DNA from: Guyanagaster necrorhizus
Taxonomy: Eukaryota; Basidiomycota; Agaricomycetes; Agaricales; Physalacriaceae
Assembly: GCF_019112545.1 (NCBI RefSeq)
Contig: NW_025064891.1
Coordinates: 1,080,344 to 1,144,343, forward strand
Direction: 5' to 3'
Length of the DNA stretch: 64,000 nucleotides
Of the stretch, positions 33,943-46,122 are shown one piece after another; position 1 is the first letter of the stretch; each line of letters begins with the position of its first letter. Position numbers and translations under genes: made by a program. The notes under the pieces were generated by a model, which was not told the DNA's origin, made no database searches, and was given only the letters and a program-made list of their open reading frames with translations.

Positions 33943-34366
33943 TTGAACGGAATATAATCAAAATATAATATTCCCCGAACTCCAATGTTGGATGAGTACG
34001 ATGGTTCAAACAGTCCATGCGGTAGGTTTGAACTAAGGGCACAAGTTGAATTATAAAAATGATTAACTTCGAGATAAGCATGGAACCCTTATCAGCAACC
34101 AGGCACAGGAAGGGATTTTCTCCATGGAATTGACTACAGTCACCCTTCATTGACCCCTCACAATCGCCAAGATACCTCGTCATCATACTCTGGCAAATGA
34201 GCCACTTTCGCTATTTTACCTGTCGACTTTGTATACCTGGCTCTTGCCCATGGACGACCACAGGATTCTCCATCGCAGATTCATCTTAGACTCGAACTAA
34301 AAAAGCACCCATGCCCTCATCATTTAATATTCCTACTGCATACGCCGGTACTTCGCTTCCTCCGTC

Positions 34367-35009
34367 ATGAACGGGTCGTTCAAACTAATTGTGGACCCTT
34401 GTCTTACCGACAAGCTGGTATTCACAGATGGCGCCTACTCAAACAATGGTCGGCCCAGTGCGACCTATGAAATAGGCATAGTCGTGAGCCGCATTTCTAA
34501 AGATCGAGGGCGGATCCCAATTGATGATTCTATCGATCCCGGTTGCCCTAGGACGAGTCAACGGGCAGAGTTGGAATCGATTCACGGGCTAACTGAAATC
34601 CACAAGGAGGAAATAGAGATGACCCTACGAGATGGGAAGCATCGTCAATTCCTGTACAAGACAGATGTTAACTTAACCTTCCATGCCTATCCTTTGGATA
34701 GGCCCCAGTTTGTTATTGTCACAGACTCCAATTATGTAGTTGTGCGTATGACGACGTGGCTCCCTCGATGGAAGGTATGTGACACCACCTCTTCATTTAT
34801 GATTGTCTGAAAGCGACTTGAACAATTCATAGTTGGAAGGTCCAGCGGAAAAGCGCCCCACCAATCTCGATTTATTCCGGAGGTTAGATCTCCTAACCTC
34901 TCCTAACACGACCCTTGGAATACACAGAGACCCAAAAAGGTTTTTGGAAGATCGGACGATAGGAAAATTACGAAGCGAGTCCGCGAAAGACGCGGCCCGC
35001 GCCGCATGA
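34367..35009 (+). CDS. RNase H-like domain protein, 194 residues
   Basis: Two exons (34367-34774 and 34833-35009) encode a compact RNase H-fold protein. The first strand carries LVFTDGAYSNNGRPSATYEIG with the first catalytic Asp. SQRAELESIHGLTEIHKEE has the Glu. FVIVTDSNYVVVRMTTWLPR has the next Asp. After the intron, AEKRPTNLDLFRRLDLL matches the usual region before the last strand. The C-terminus reads EDRTIGKLRSESAKDAARAA, where family members often have EAD-type sequence before LAKDAA; the last acidic residue is therefore doubtful. The start ATG overlaps the stop of a short upstream frame. It resembles fungal RNase H1-like proteins, many of which are lineage-specific. Activity on RNA-DNA hybrids is possible but unproven. 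Confidence 0.72.
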
Positions 35010-35932
35010 TCTCCTCGCTATCTTAAAGTATTGTCTGGGTTCCTTCAGTGAGAAACGGTAGTCACAGTCTACAGAAACTCCGATGAAGGACTAGAGAAGT
35101 AGAGAGATCAACGGCGTAGCATTCGTATCGCTTCCGTTGTCCACGAGCACATAGAATACGCAGCGGTGGCCGACGAACGCTGTCTCTTCTAAGTCCCCAA
35201 GAGCCGACAACGGTTGTCCTACGCGCCGAGGCTGAATCAAACATTCTAATTTATTTAAGGCGGTGCATGCCTAAAGCCAAAATTGCGTCATCAAGCCAAG
35301 AAACAGAGCAAGATCATGTTTTTCTCCTCTCGTCGTCCAGCAGCCACACTTGACCGTGATTTATCACACTCCGTCGTCAAAGGAAAGGTTTACAGTATCC
35401 AACCGAGGAACCGAAACTTGACAGATAGTGCCTCTTTTTGATCGAGAAGCCTCTGGCGAGTTTCAGCAGATGTTTCTCACCGGCGACATCCACCAGAGTT
35501 ACTATTACGGATAAACCAAGACAACCCCGTAAATCAAGGCCCAGGCACTGTCTATTGATAAGTAGTAACCCCAGGCCCCTCCAGGCAGGGGCTAAGAGAT
35601 TCGGGGACAGCGGGCTTGAGTCCTGAACTGTCCTGAACGGTCTATACGCTGAGCGTTGGAGCATCGGCAGCGTTGATATCTGTGTGTCATTTTGATCCAC
35701 GAGACGTGGGACAAGTAGGGACAGCTAGCTTTCGTGCGAGACTTGCCAAGTGGCTGATCTGTGAAGCATCTTGAGAAAATATTTCGCGGAGGCTCATATC
35801 CGTCCAAATACGAAACGACGGAGACCTGCCATCAGGAATGGAAGAGCTTCTTCAACGGCACCGGAGCTGGAAGTCGTGCGAAAGCCGAATCGCTGCATTC
35901 TGTACTGGAGCCAGACATCGTACCATTACCGT
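35010..35932. other. Intergenic region without recognised gene
   Basis: Nothing here matches a gene I recognise. Several GC-rich open frames on both strands overlap each other without domains or splice structure. Confidence 0.4.
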
Positions 35933-36752
35933 TCACAGTTCCGGTTCCGATGTAAGAACTTCGATCATGGAAATAATGTTCTCGAGGACGTGAAATGAAG
36001 GTCCGACAGACTGAGCCACCAGTGCTACAAATTGTGACGCATGCAAGAAAGTGATATGTAGTCGAACAAACGGACAGCATTGATAGACTCGGGCCCCGAA
36101 GTCATCCGACCGATATTTGATTTGAATCTCTGAGGCCTGAGCATGAGCGCGAAGGATAGCAGATAAGAGGATCGACGCGCATCGCGTCCATGTCGCAGCA
36201 CGATGTGGGAGCCACGCGATGGTCGAAGACAAATACTGTACATGCGTCACGACGGTCCTGATTTGTCCGTTTCCAGTGAGGGAAAAGTTTGATGCTGTTG
36301 GTGATAGCAAGAAGCCTATGATATCGCACGTTTGTATAAGCAGTAGAATGCTAACCGACACCACGACAGCCAACATAACCGCAGTAGAAAACAAAGGCGC
36401 CGGCAGCATAATAACACTGATGGCGACAGCAGCCATCATGGATATGCTGTATTGGGACGCGAATGCAACGCAGAATTGCCAAAATCAATGTGGATACACC
36501 CAGAAGCTGGAGAAAACTGGAGTAAAAGTAATTTACAAAGGGCAGAGCGCTAGACCGAGGCGAAGTTAGTAGTGTTCCGGTAGTCGGTACCAGCAATGAA
36601 GTGGGCTTACAACGGTGGCGGTGGAGAAGGGGCGCGGCCAGAACCCGCGGTCGAATTTGAAAGGCACGAATGACATCATAATTCACACGCCACGACCAAA
36701 CAAAGCCAACAGTTGCGAAAAGTGAAATATAGTAGGCAACGCGGAGAATCAT
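35933..36752 (-). other. Possible multi-exon membrane-protein gene or remnant
   Basis: Two minus-strand open stretches look protein-like. The first (36752 to about 36610) begins MILRVAYYISLFATVGFVWS, a hydrophobic N-terminus followed by Arg-rich sequence. The second (35933-36439) contains ISVIMLPAPLFSTAVMLAVV and SVSILLLIQTCDIIGFLL, two likely membrane segments, then a longer hydrophilic part. I could not join them by splice sites that keep frame. The first ATG would also be only 24 bp from the start of the divergent Hsp20 gene. It may be a real gene with unusual splicing, a remnant, or chance open sequence. Confidence 0.28.
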
Positions 36753-36776
36753 CCTTACTTCAATTTCAGTCCTTCG

Positions 36777-37750
36777 ATGTCGACGTCGCCGCCACCGTCC
36801 GTCTTGACAAAACAACGTCCTCGACATCCGCCACGCAATTCTTCGTTCAGCAAGCGTCATGCATCCTTCGACCCGCCCAGGGAGGTGCCTCTGCAGTCGG
36901 CGGACCCATCCCCGTACAGCGAAGAACAAGTCGAGTCGGACTGGACGAATATAACAACGACGTCGGGTGCCTCGACGGGCCAGCAGATTCTGCCGTATCC
37001 AAGGCCTTACTCGCTGCCATCGCAGAGTTCACCCGCCGCCCCAATTCTCGCCGCTGCTGTTCCGTCTCAAATTGATCGGACGTCGTCTGCTTCCCTGCCA
37101 ATACCACCCCAGATTCCTTTCCATACCCTTCCAAAAGCAGCGCCGGTTATTGAAGAGGATGAACACCCAGGACCCCTTCCTTCACCTCCCCTGCCTGAGC
37201 CACAGTCCCAGACTCAACAGTCGACGTCTCTCCCAGTCCCGACACCTATTCCTAGACCTCCCTCTATATCAAGGACCAGGCCCTCTTCTTCTGCATCTTC
37301 CTCTTCATACCCACCGCCCGAACCTCCAACAATCCTTCCTTCACAACAACCTCCGGCCCATTCGGAGCCACCGATAGCCCCCCATGAACCATTCCTATCG
37401 AACGCACCCCCGCCTCCAGACTCGTGGATCGAAGTCGAGACCACTCCCCATGAGTACCGTCTCAACGTGTGCTTACCGGGTTTCAAACGTGATGCCATGT
37501 GCGTACCTCGCTCTTTTCATTTTTGCAATTAACCAATCAATTCCGCCACAGAACACTAGCTACGAAACGGAGGCGTATATTACATGTCGTCGCAGACTCA
37601 TGGGACGCTGGTGGAGGTCATTTCGAAAGGCGTATTTCATTCGGTTATGACGCCGACCTCGTCCAGGTCCGTGCCGAATTCGACGGTGAAATGCTCCGAG
37701 TCATCGTGCCCAGAAGAGCGCCTGGAAGCGGGGGCATCTGGTCGAATTAA
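36777..37750 (+). CDS. Hsp20/alpha-crystallin-like protein with long Pro/Ser-rich N-terminus
   Basis: The C-terminal part is an alpha-crystallin-like domain: SWIEVETTPHEYRLNVCLPG, then across an intron after 37498 FKRDAITLATKRRRILHVVA, HFERRISFGYDADLVQVRAE and FDGEMLRVIVPRRAPGSGG. Small heat-shock proteins hold unfolding proteins as ATP-independent chaperones. The first roughly 210 residues are rich in Pro, Ser and Gln with no fold (for example PPEPPTILPSQQPPAHSEPP), much longer than the 50-80 residues of a standard small Hsp. The domain after LPGF is fairly divergent, so a p23/Hsp20-fold regulatory protein is an alternative to a classic stress chaperone. TAA is at 37748-37750. I found no obvious heat-shock element. 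Confidence 0.78.
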
Positions 37751-39119
37751 CGTGTTTTCGTTTTCCTTGCCTCGTTAATCGTTTATCATCATTCATATCT
37801 ATACAGTACTATTCTAGTATACCTCTCATTTACTCACGTATCATACGATCGGACTAAATACTATCCCTTCCTATCATTTTATTGTTTTTCATGAATGTTA
37901 CCATGCATATGCACCTGCTATGACGACTTCCGACCGCACACATTTCTTCATGTTCTGCCAGGCCTAATTCGTAGGCACGGCGACCGGGGGATTTGCGCGT
38001 CGTCATCATATGTAACGCTGATTGCGCGGTACCCCGCAACCCGATGGGGTGAACGTAAGTTCCCATCAGAGTGACGTTGAGACATCCCCTTGGCTTCCCG
38101 ACAATTCAAAGTGAGATATTTTCCCCAGCATTTCGTAGATTTTTCCGTGGTTTTTCCGTAAGCTTTTCCTTCAGACGTGGGGCTGATCATATGACCGCTA
38201 CTTGTTCAGAGATCGACTTTTTGTGGTGTACATATCTATGTCAAGGCGAAATGTACGGTGTGTTATGTCATTCTTGCTCCACTCTTATCTGAGTTTCATT
38301 CGCGTCATTTATACTCGCTCCACTTTACCAATGCTGGTATCACCGCGTAATCCTGTGTCTGAGGCCTCTCAAATTATATTACATCAAATACTCTCATAAG
38401 ACAGGCGATGTCGACGCGTCCTCTCGAAACTTATTCTTTCTCTATAAATAAACTTGAACCGGGTAAAAAAATCCAAGTCCTCCCTTCAGAGTTTCAAATT
38501 AACTTGGCAAATTTCCCAGTGGAGCCGGAAATCCCCAATGCCCGGCTCCCCGCCATTTTGATGGCGTTTCGAGCAATATTCCGTACTGGCGCTCTTAAAT
38601 TTGAGCGGAAATGTCGACAGGTCTTATGTAGCTGGCTGCTACTCACTTTCGAACTCACCTTTCGTCGATCGGCAGTGACCATCTTCCACTCAGCTGTTCG
38701 GTGGGGGCAATTGCGACAGTCATCGAGAAAACGTTTCAAATTTTCCTTGGCCTTGGCTCCCAAATGAATCCAGCAACGGTTGATTCCGTTGGAGCATGAA
38801 TATAACATTATGGTTCCGCATAATACGTATTTCTCCCACGACTTCAAGCGTACATTTCAAAATTATATGAAAATGAAGAGTTATATTGAAACTTGGCTGA
38901 ATCGTTGTAGCTGACGCAAAGCAGATAGCAAGTAGACAATATCCCATCATTCCTCTGGAATTTTCTATATTCTAAGCTCACCATCTTATCGAGCTGTAAG
39001 GCGCGGAAAGTTGAACGTCGATGCATACAGTTCGGGCCAACAGAACTACCACCTGCGCGGTCTTCCCGACACCATTTGCGACCAACCATGCGGAAGAGCA
39101 TGTGAATCGTCTCCGTTCT
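37751..39119. other. 1.4-kb convergent intergenic region; one doubtful small frame
   Basis: The interval lies between the 3' ends of the Hsp20 and Old Yellow Enzyme genes. A plus-strand frame at 38408-38767 starts with a true ATG (MSTRPLETYSFSINKLEPGK) and has 119 codons, but shows no domain, signal peptide or splice pattern. I treat it as doubtful. Confidence 0.4.
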
Positions 39120-40395
<1,276 letters not shown>

Positions 40396-40752
40396 GATGT
40401 GAGCGTGTGCTTATCACTGCACGTAATAAATAGGATAAGATGGCTCAGGAAGCGTGACTTTCTGCTGACAAACACCGTCGCTAACCAAAAAGTCGACGTC
40501 CAAGTCAGCCATACAGTGGTATGCAGCCGCAGTTTGTTACCAGTTTATACAGCCAGGAGTCGTGAAAGGGTGAACATTGATCACTGAAGGAGATATAGGA
40601 TCGTTAAGAAGAATAAAAGTGCGTCATTCACAGAAAGAAAAAAAGAAGGGAAGGTGGCGCACTGTCAACTTTCAACCCCAATCTTAGGTTATATATATAT
40701 CCATTAAAATAAATAAATTAATACATAGAGAAATGTCACCACGAAAGTACAT
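40396..40752. other. Intergenic region upstream of OYE gene and tRNA
   Basis: It contains the OYE promoter (minus strand) and AT-rich low-complexity sequence near 40690-40735 (short TA and AAAT runs) just before the tRNA. No gene is seen. Confidence 0.45.
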
Positions 40753-40861
40753 GCCTCTTTGGCTCAGTTGGTTAGAGCGCCAGTCTCATACCTTAGTTAG
40801 GTTTGATCCTTAAACTTAAGGAATAATCTGGAGGTCGAAAGTTCGAACCTTTCAAGGGGCA
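40753..40861 (+). tRNA. tRNA-Met (CAT, elongator type) with 35-nt intron
   Basis: The sequence folds as a complete tRNA: acceptor GCCTCTT pairs with AAGGGGC before discriminator A. The D arm is GCTC-AGTTGGTTA-GAGC and the anticodon arm CCAGT-CTCATAA-TCTGG. The T arm is GAAAG-TTCGAAC-CTTTC. A 35-nt intron (ccttagttagg...aaggaata) sits between anticodon-loop positions 37 and 38, the canonical nuclear site. The anticodon CAT with a TTCG T loop and no initiator-specific AUCG points to elongator Met. B-box-like GGTTCGAAC-type sequence lies in the T arm. Confidence 0.93.
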
Positions 40862-41306
40862 CTTTATTTTTCATTTCGTGTCCTTACTACTTCACGACTT
40901 TCTTGTGGCTATATGTGTTTTGTGACTTTTTTCTCTCAGAATCTCTCTGCATTTCCCATAAATCCCGTTGTTTGAAAATCTAAAATTTCGGGCCATATTG
41001 TCTTTGAAGAATCCGGTCGTTCACCCAAGAACCTTCGCAAACAGAGCGCCTCTTTTGGCCCCTCCCGAGTTTTTCTGAAATTTGCAAGTTCCGGAGTATA
41101 TCAGTAATAGTTACCTTGCACGGAACTTAGAAGCAAAATATAGTCGTAGTATAAACGGACTTTGGTGTGATAACTCGCATTGCATTACATTGTCATACAG
41201 AAGCGTGGAACGTTGGCCAAGAGACCACATCTGCAAAGGTAGTGTGGAAACTCCATCTTGTTCACCGAGCAGTCAGACTAAGCCCCAAAAGTCTCGTATT
41301 TGTTTT
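40862..41306. other. Intergenic region downstream of tRNA
   Basis: Besides the pol III T tract at the left edge it holds nothing recognisable. The right part is the 3' flank of the minus-strand gene that ends at 41307. Confidence 0.45.
40867..40871 (+). terminator. RNA polymerase III T-tract terminator of tRNA-Met
   Basis: A run of five T follows the mature tRNA end by five bases, the usual pol III stop. Confidence 0.7.
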
Positions 41307-42630
41307 CTAATTCTTCTTTGTTTCTGCCTCCATCAACAGTTCCTCGTCCAATTCCTCCCGTTCCAAAACCATTATATCATTCCATACCCTGTCATCGATG
41401 CGTTCCTCATCGTCAAGACTATCCGCGATTTGAACTCCTTCAATTTCTCCATCTATTGAATGTTAAAACTGGTGTTTTGTAGTAAAGAACGTACTTGCCT
41501 TTCTCCTCGTTCATTATGACGATCCAGACAATCTTCTCAGTACCCCAGTGCTCGAGAAGGTCAGCATTCGCAACTCGCGTTTCTAGTCTAGTCTCCTTCG
41601 GCCCGGTAATGCTACCTATCAGACCGGGTCGTCTCTTGTTGTGCTCAATCCTCATCCGCTGCAACCTTTCTCTCCGGCTCAAATCAGGGCCACCTGATTC
41701 TAAGCGGGCAAGTTCCCTACGACGGGTCTCGTTTTTCTTCTCCTTCTTATTGTTCCTATACTTGTCGAACCTCACTCCATAATCGTTCATCTTATCCATC
41801 ATGCCCTCCGGCTTCTGAGGGGGAGGTATGTCATCTAGCTGCAGTGGAAGAGCCAGGCCCTCGACGAGTTGAAGTCGTCGTTTGAGCACGAGATTCTTTT
41901 CAGAACCCTCAGAAGGAGCAATCTTTTCGGGCTTATCAGCGATGAGGCGCACGATACGGCTGGCGAGAGGGAGTGGGAGATAGAGCAGGCCTGTCCCCAC
42001 CGTTCGACCGATTTTGTTCATTTTAGATATCTTGGGCGCTTCACCGCCTTCGCCGGAGATGAGCTTCATCATGGCATTCGTGGTGCACAAGCGAGCGGAG
42101 AGGCCTCGCGGTTTGAATATGCGCTGATTGGCTGCACGCAGATAACGGTCCGTAAGGGACTTTGATAGGACGCGCATTCCTGTCTGGGCGGCGGTCTGCA
42201 TTGCAGCACTAGCTATTATGGTCCAGTGATATGGTCTAGGAAGTAGAGATTAATATTGTAAGGGGACGCAAATGATTCAAGGGACCCACATGAGACCAAT
42301 GATCATACCCGCCGTATCCACGACACGAAGAGGCGGGCTCGCTGTCATAGCAAGATTCAGACCATCAATAAAGGACAGAAGCTCAGCCTGGGGGATGTCC
42401 ACAGCCTCGGCTAAGACGTCATTATAGCCACGAGCGAAGGAAGAATCGAATTTAGTGGCGATTTGTGGGATACAGAGAGGTAGTGGAATGCCTTGTGAAG
42501 GTCCAGCATAGTCGGCAGATGACCTTGAGTCAGGTAAGAAGTCGTTGATGAGAAGCTCTGCGTCGCGGGCGAGCTGAATTCCAGTGGAGACGCTAGAGGA
42601 AGCATAGACCGGAGGAGGAGTTTTCGACAT
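41307..42630 (-). CDS. Uncharacterised conserved-looking protein with hydrophobic middle
   Basis: Three exons are inferred. Exon 1 starts at the ATG for MSKTPPPVYASSSVSTGIQL (42630) and ends with DTAGMIIGLM. Exon 2 begins about PYHWTIIASAAMQTAAQTGM and contains RVLSKSLTDRYLRAANQRIF, GLSARLCTTNAMMKLISG and GRTVGTGLLYLPLPLASRIV. A Lys/Arg-rich stretch follows (FDKYRNNKKEKKNETRRREL) and it ends near WIVIMNEEKGK. The last exon, entered at an AG just before AAATTGAAGG, reads IEGVQIADSLDDEERIDDRV and ends EAETKKN, TAG 41307-41309. Exon 1 contains GIQLARDAELLINDFLPDSR and FARGYNDVLAEAVDIPQAEL. I do not recognise the family. The middle could be membrane-associated. The coding style and exon joins make it a real gene. 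Confidence 0.75.
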
Positions 42631-42739
42631 TGATGTTGTGGGAGAAAGTGAAACGAGGGACAAGATATGAAACCATCATCTGCATGCTAAATAGGACAAG
42701 GGGCCTATCGAAATAGCACAGCAAAATGAGTCGCGATTT

Positions 42740-42792
42740 CCGACGGGTTTTGACGAAACCGACGGGTTTTGGTCACAGCCGACGGATTTTGC
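42740..42792 (+). repeat. Three imperfect tandem copies of CCGACGGGTTTTG
   Basis: Copies start at 42740, 42759 and 42779, spaced 19-20 bp (the third has A for one G). They lie in the gap between the BUD6 3' end and the neighbouring minus-strand gene start at 42630, so they could sit in that gene's promoter. Confidence 0.7.
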
Positions 42793-43027
42793 TCTATTTT
42801 AGAAGCAACACTGCCGCCCTTTCACTACAATTTGTTCAGAATACAACATGCTGACTACCGACTTGCTACCGACCCTAGCTACTGAAAACACTACGATATT
42901 AGTGGTTACATAGGAGAGTATCCTAGAATATACAAAGTCCTACTAAATAAGCAAATCTACATATGTACTGGTATAACCAAGAAATAGCTACAAGCGTTTT
43001 GATGACGCACAGAAGAAATACGAGAAT

Positions 43028-46000
43028 TCAAGGGCTGTTCATACCCGCGCGAGCACCGTTGAACATGGTCTTCAACGCCTGATCACTCCGCTTTTGCCTC
43101 AGCCGCTCCACTTCCTCCACCCCACCGGTCAGTTTAAGCTTCTTTCCACCAACAAACTCTGTCAGCTTGGTTTGTAGATCATCGTCAGGCCGGTTCTTAG
43201 CCATCTCCTTCTCTCTATTCTTCTGACTCTCCTCTATCGCTTTCAGACGCTTCTCTGGGTCTACAGCAGCACCTCGAATCTGCTGCAAAACAGTACCCAG
43301 ATCACCCTTACCCTCCGTGCGGACCGCAGGAAGGCGTCCTCTGCCCCTGTGCGATCCCATGGTAACAACTTGTTCCAGATGCCCCAGGACTTCCCCTAAC
43401 GCTTTATGATCTTCCAGAAGATCACTGAGGAGCTCCTCGTTATGATTAAGAAACTCTTGCTCCTCAACAATATTCTGTAGCTCCTCTCGCCACGTCTTTT
43501 TCCACATGGGCTTGATCGTCGCGAGGTGCTCTTTGAGGTTCTCCAGCTCAGATGCCGCAGCGTCGGCATCCTTGCGGATCGACTTCATATACTGAGGCTT
43601 GGGTGTTATATGTCTCTTCAAAACGTCCGCCTTCACGGCGTCAATCGCATCCTGCAACCTCTCCACCTCCGTCAAGATATTCTGGCTCCGAGTATCGAGG
43701 GTCTTCTTCCCAGCGTCGACGATAGCACGGTCACCGCCGATGTCTGCATTGGCTAGTTGCTTCACTGTTTGAGTTTGCGTACGGAGGGTATTCAGAGAGT
43801 CCTTGGTTTGCTTCATAAAGTCGGTGTAGAGTTGTCGCATGACACCCAGATCCCTCCGTAGGCATTGCACCTCGTCAAACTGTGTCCTGAGTTCGGCCAT
43901 GGTGCGCGGCGGACACTCGGCAGACGTCAATTGCAGTTTCAACGATTGACTGGTGGTGGAAGGCGTTTGAGGCGGGGTCGCGGGGAAGAAGTTTGAGCCG
44001 GTGAACCTCGAAAGGCGCGCAGAAACCGGCGGGGGAGTCGAGGGGGCACTCTCAGCTATGGGGCTGTATATGAGGGATTGTGTACTAATTCTGTTGACAG
44101 CAGATTTCAGCTCTTTCATATCCTCAGATAAGGTCGAAATCTGGGTATCCATGTGCTGTTTAACCTGGTCAAGAGCTACATGCAGCGCGTTAGAAGACAT
44201 TCAAATTTCAAAATATGGTGAGTGCTCACGTTCGATGTTCAAGGAAAGTAAACATTTTTCTTGAATTTCGTTCACATTCTCCAGCTGGTACCGTACGCCG
44301 CTGGAAGGATCACGAATATAGATGGCAGGGAAATTATCAGCAGCGGGATTGTATGAGAAACGGTCTACGAATAACATCCTAATTGAAGGTAGTGAAAGAC
44401 CGGATTCTATTACGGTTTTCTTGACTTCTTTGTCGACTTGCAGGAACACAGTCATCTTTGATGAAACGGGTGGACATCCTCTACCGAGAACTGAAGCTGA
44501 TGGTTTCTTCGGGGATGGAGGTCGTTCTGGCGGTTCCGGTGTACGACTAGGTGTGTGGGTGGGCTTGCGAGTGGTCGACGGGGATATTGGGCGTCCTGGT
44601 GACTGTAAAAGTGCACCAAGCGAAGGGGAAAGAGAAGACAAAACGGACCCTCGGCCCATGGACGGAGCGGAAGAAGGAGGAGAAGTTCTGTCATCTTCTA
44701 AGTCAACAAGAGCTGCCAGCTCCCTCGGCGTCAACGCAGGCGAGACCAACATGGACCGCGTCTTGCCCATAAACTTTTCTCGTGTAGAGTCAATCATTTT
44801 AGAGATATTATATGACGAGTATCGTTTTGAAGCCCGACGTTCGAGGATGTCGCTTTTATTTAGGGCAACAAGCGAATCCACCACGTCGGGAGTTGCGGTA
44901 TCGGTCGACGAAAGAGGGCTGTTATTTGATGACTCTTCTTGGCTTTCTGGACTCGGAGACTCAACAATAACATCTGGCGATGGCGGCCGTGGTAAGCATA
45001 CATATGCGTGGCGCCTCGTCTCCGTTGTAGAGGTTCGTTGTGAAGAAGTCTTTGAGAGGGAAGAGCCGGTAATTGGAGAAGGTTTAGAAGGGACGGGCGG
45101 GCGACGCGATGATGATTTATGATCCATGTTGGATGTTTGTTCGGGATATGATAAGCTTTCAAAGGAAACCTCCCCTACGGGACTGAGCGGGCCACGGGGC
45201 GTTTTCTCGGTATTCCTCCTACTGGATGGGGGAGCTCCCCGACTTTGACCATCCTCTGCAGTGTTCCTCGAGAGTGGGCTCAGGTGAGAATTCTGCTGGC
45301 GCGGCGAGCGACTGTCATTTCGGCTGTCATGTTGGGAACCCCGCCGTTGGTCGGAGAGCTGCCGACGGCAAGCAGATTGCTTCGCGTGCAATCCAGAGAG
45401 CAGATTGGTGATTTTCTTCACAGTTGGAAGGTATACTTCGAGATTCTCGGGTGTGGGGTCCTCAGCAAGACACTGCTCCAGGACCTTCCGCAAGTCGACT
45501 GGAAACGAATTAAACTCACTATCCACGGTCAGACTTCGCTGCACCAATGAACGAAGGACTCACCTCATATCGACGTTGAACTGAGAGAACGCTGCAATTG
45601 CAGCATGGAAGTCGTTTCCCACCCGAACGTATACATCGCTGACATAGTCCTCGTTCACTTTCATTAAACTCCACTGTGTCAATGCCACCAGCAACTTCTT
45701 TGTAGACGCGAATAGACGCATCACAGACGACTCTACACCTAGCTGTACACATATCAACATAAAAAATAAGCATACATCTACCCGAAGCTTACCGTTGTAG
45801 CGCGCGGACTCCCGCTTGGTTCATTCGCACTTCGTTCGTTCCCAGACGATGAAAAATGGATATTGCGCCTCGAAATGTGGCCTCTGTCGACATGATTGGA
45901 TGGGGAGAACCTGCTCAGAGACATGTACAGCGCCTGGCTTGTCGTCGATGTTGAAGTCAAAAAGAGAAAATGGTGGGTTTGGGGTGGCCGATCGAGCTTC

Positions 46001-46032
46001 TCAGCTGTCGTGACCGTGTCCAACAATTCCAT
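43028..46032 (-). CDS. BUD6: BUD6/AIP3 actin-interacting polarity protein
   Basis: Bud6 binds actin and formins and promotes cable assembly at sites of polarised growth. The N-terminus has a Ser-rich leader, then LGVESSVMRLFASTKKLLVAL, TQWSLMKVNEDYVSDVYVRV and GNDFHAAIAAFSQFNVDM, the usual N-terminal domain. Next is VDLRKVLEQCLAEDPTPENL, a long Ser/Pro-rich linker (about 300 residues). The conserved C-terminal module follows: MTVFLQVDKEVKKTVIESGL, SLPSIRMLFVDRFSYNPAAD, PAIYIRDPSSGVRYQLENVN. After a short intron, ALDQVKQHMDTQISTLSEDM, MAELRTQFDEVQCLRRDLGV and LTEFVGGKKLKLTGGVEEVE close the coiled-coil core. The stop is at 43028-43030. The start at 46032 (MELLDTV) is uncertain; an inner ATG at 45924 (MSLSRFS) is possible. 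Confidence 0.92.
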
Positions 46033-46122
46033 CTATCCAAATTTGGATTCGAATTGATCCACCTCTTGCCCGCCAAATTTCCTTTAAATTTCTTATGGGA
46101 AGCTCTGTAGAAGGTCGGGGAG

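Noticed and set aside
35010..36500. Possible transposon remnant between the RNase H-like gene and Hsp20
   Set aside because: The RNase H fold nearby suggested a retroelement, but no reverse transcriptase, integrase, gag-like or long terminal repeat sequence was seen.
38408..38767. 119-codon plus-strand frame with a real ATG
   Set aside because: No similarity that I recognise and no introns; kept only as a doubtful note.
44322..45122. 266-codon plus-strand open frame opposite BUD6
   Set aside because: It lies opposite the Ser/Pro-rich BUD6 linker and shows no domain; BUD6 is well supported.
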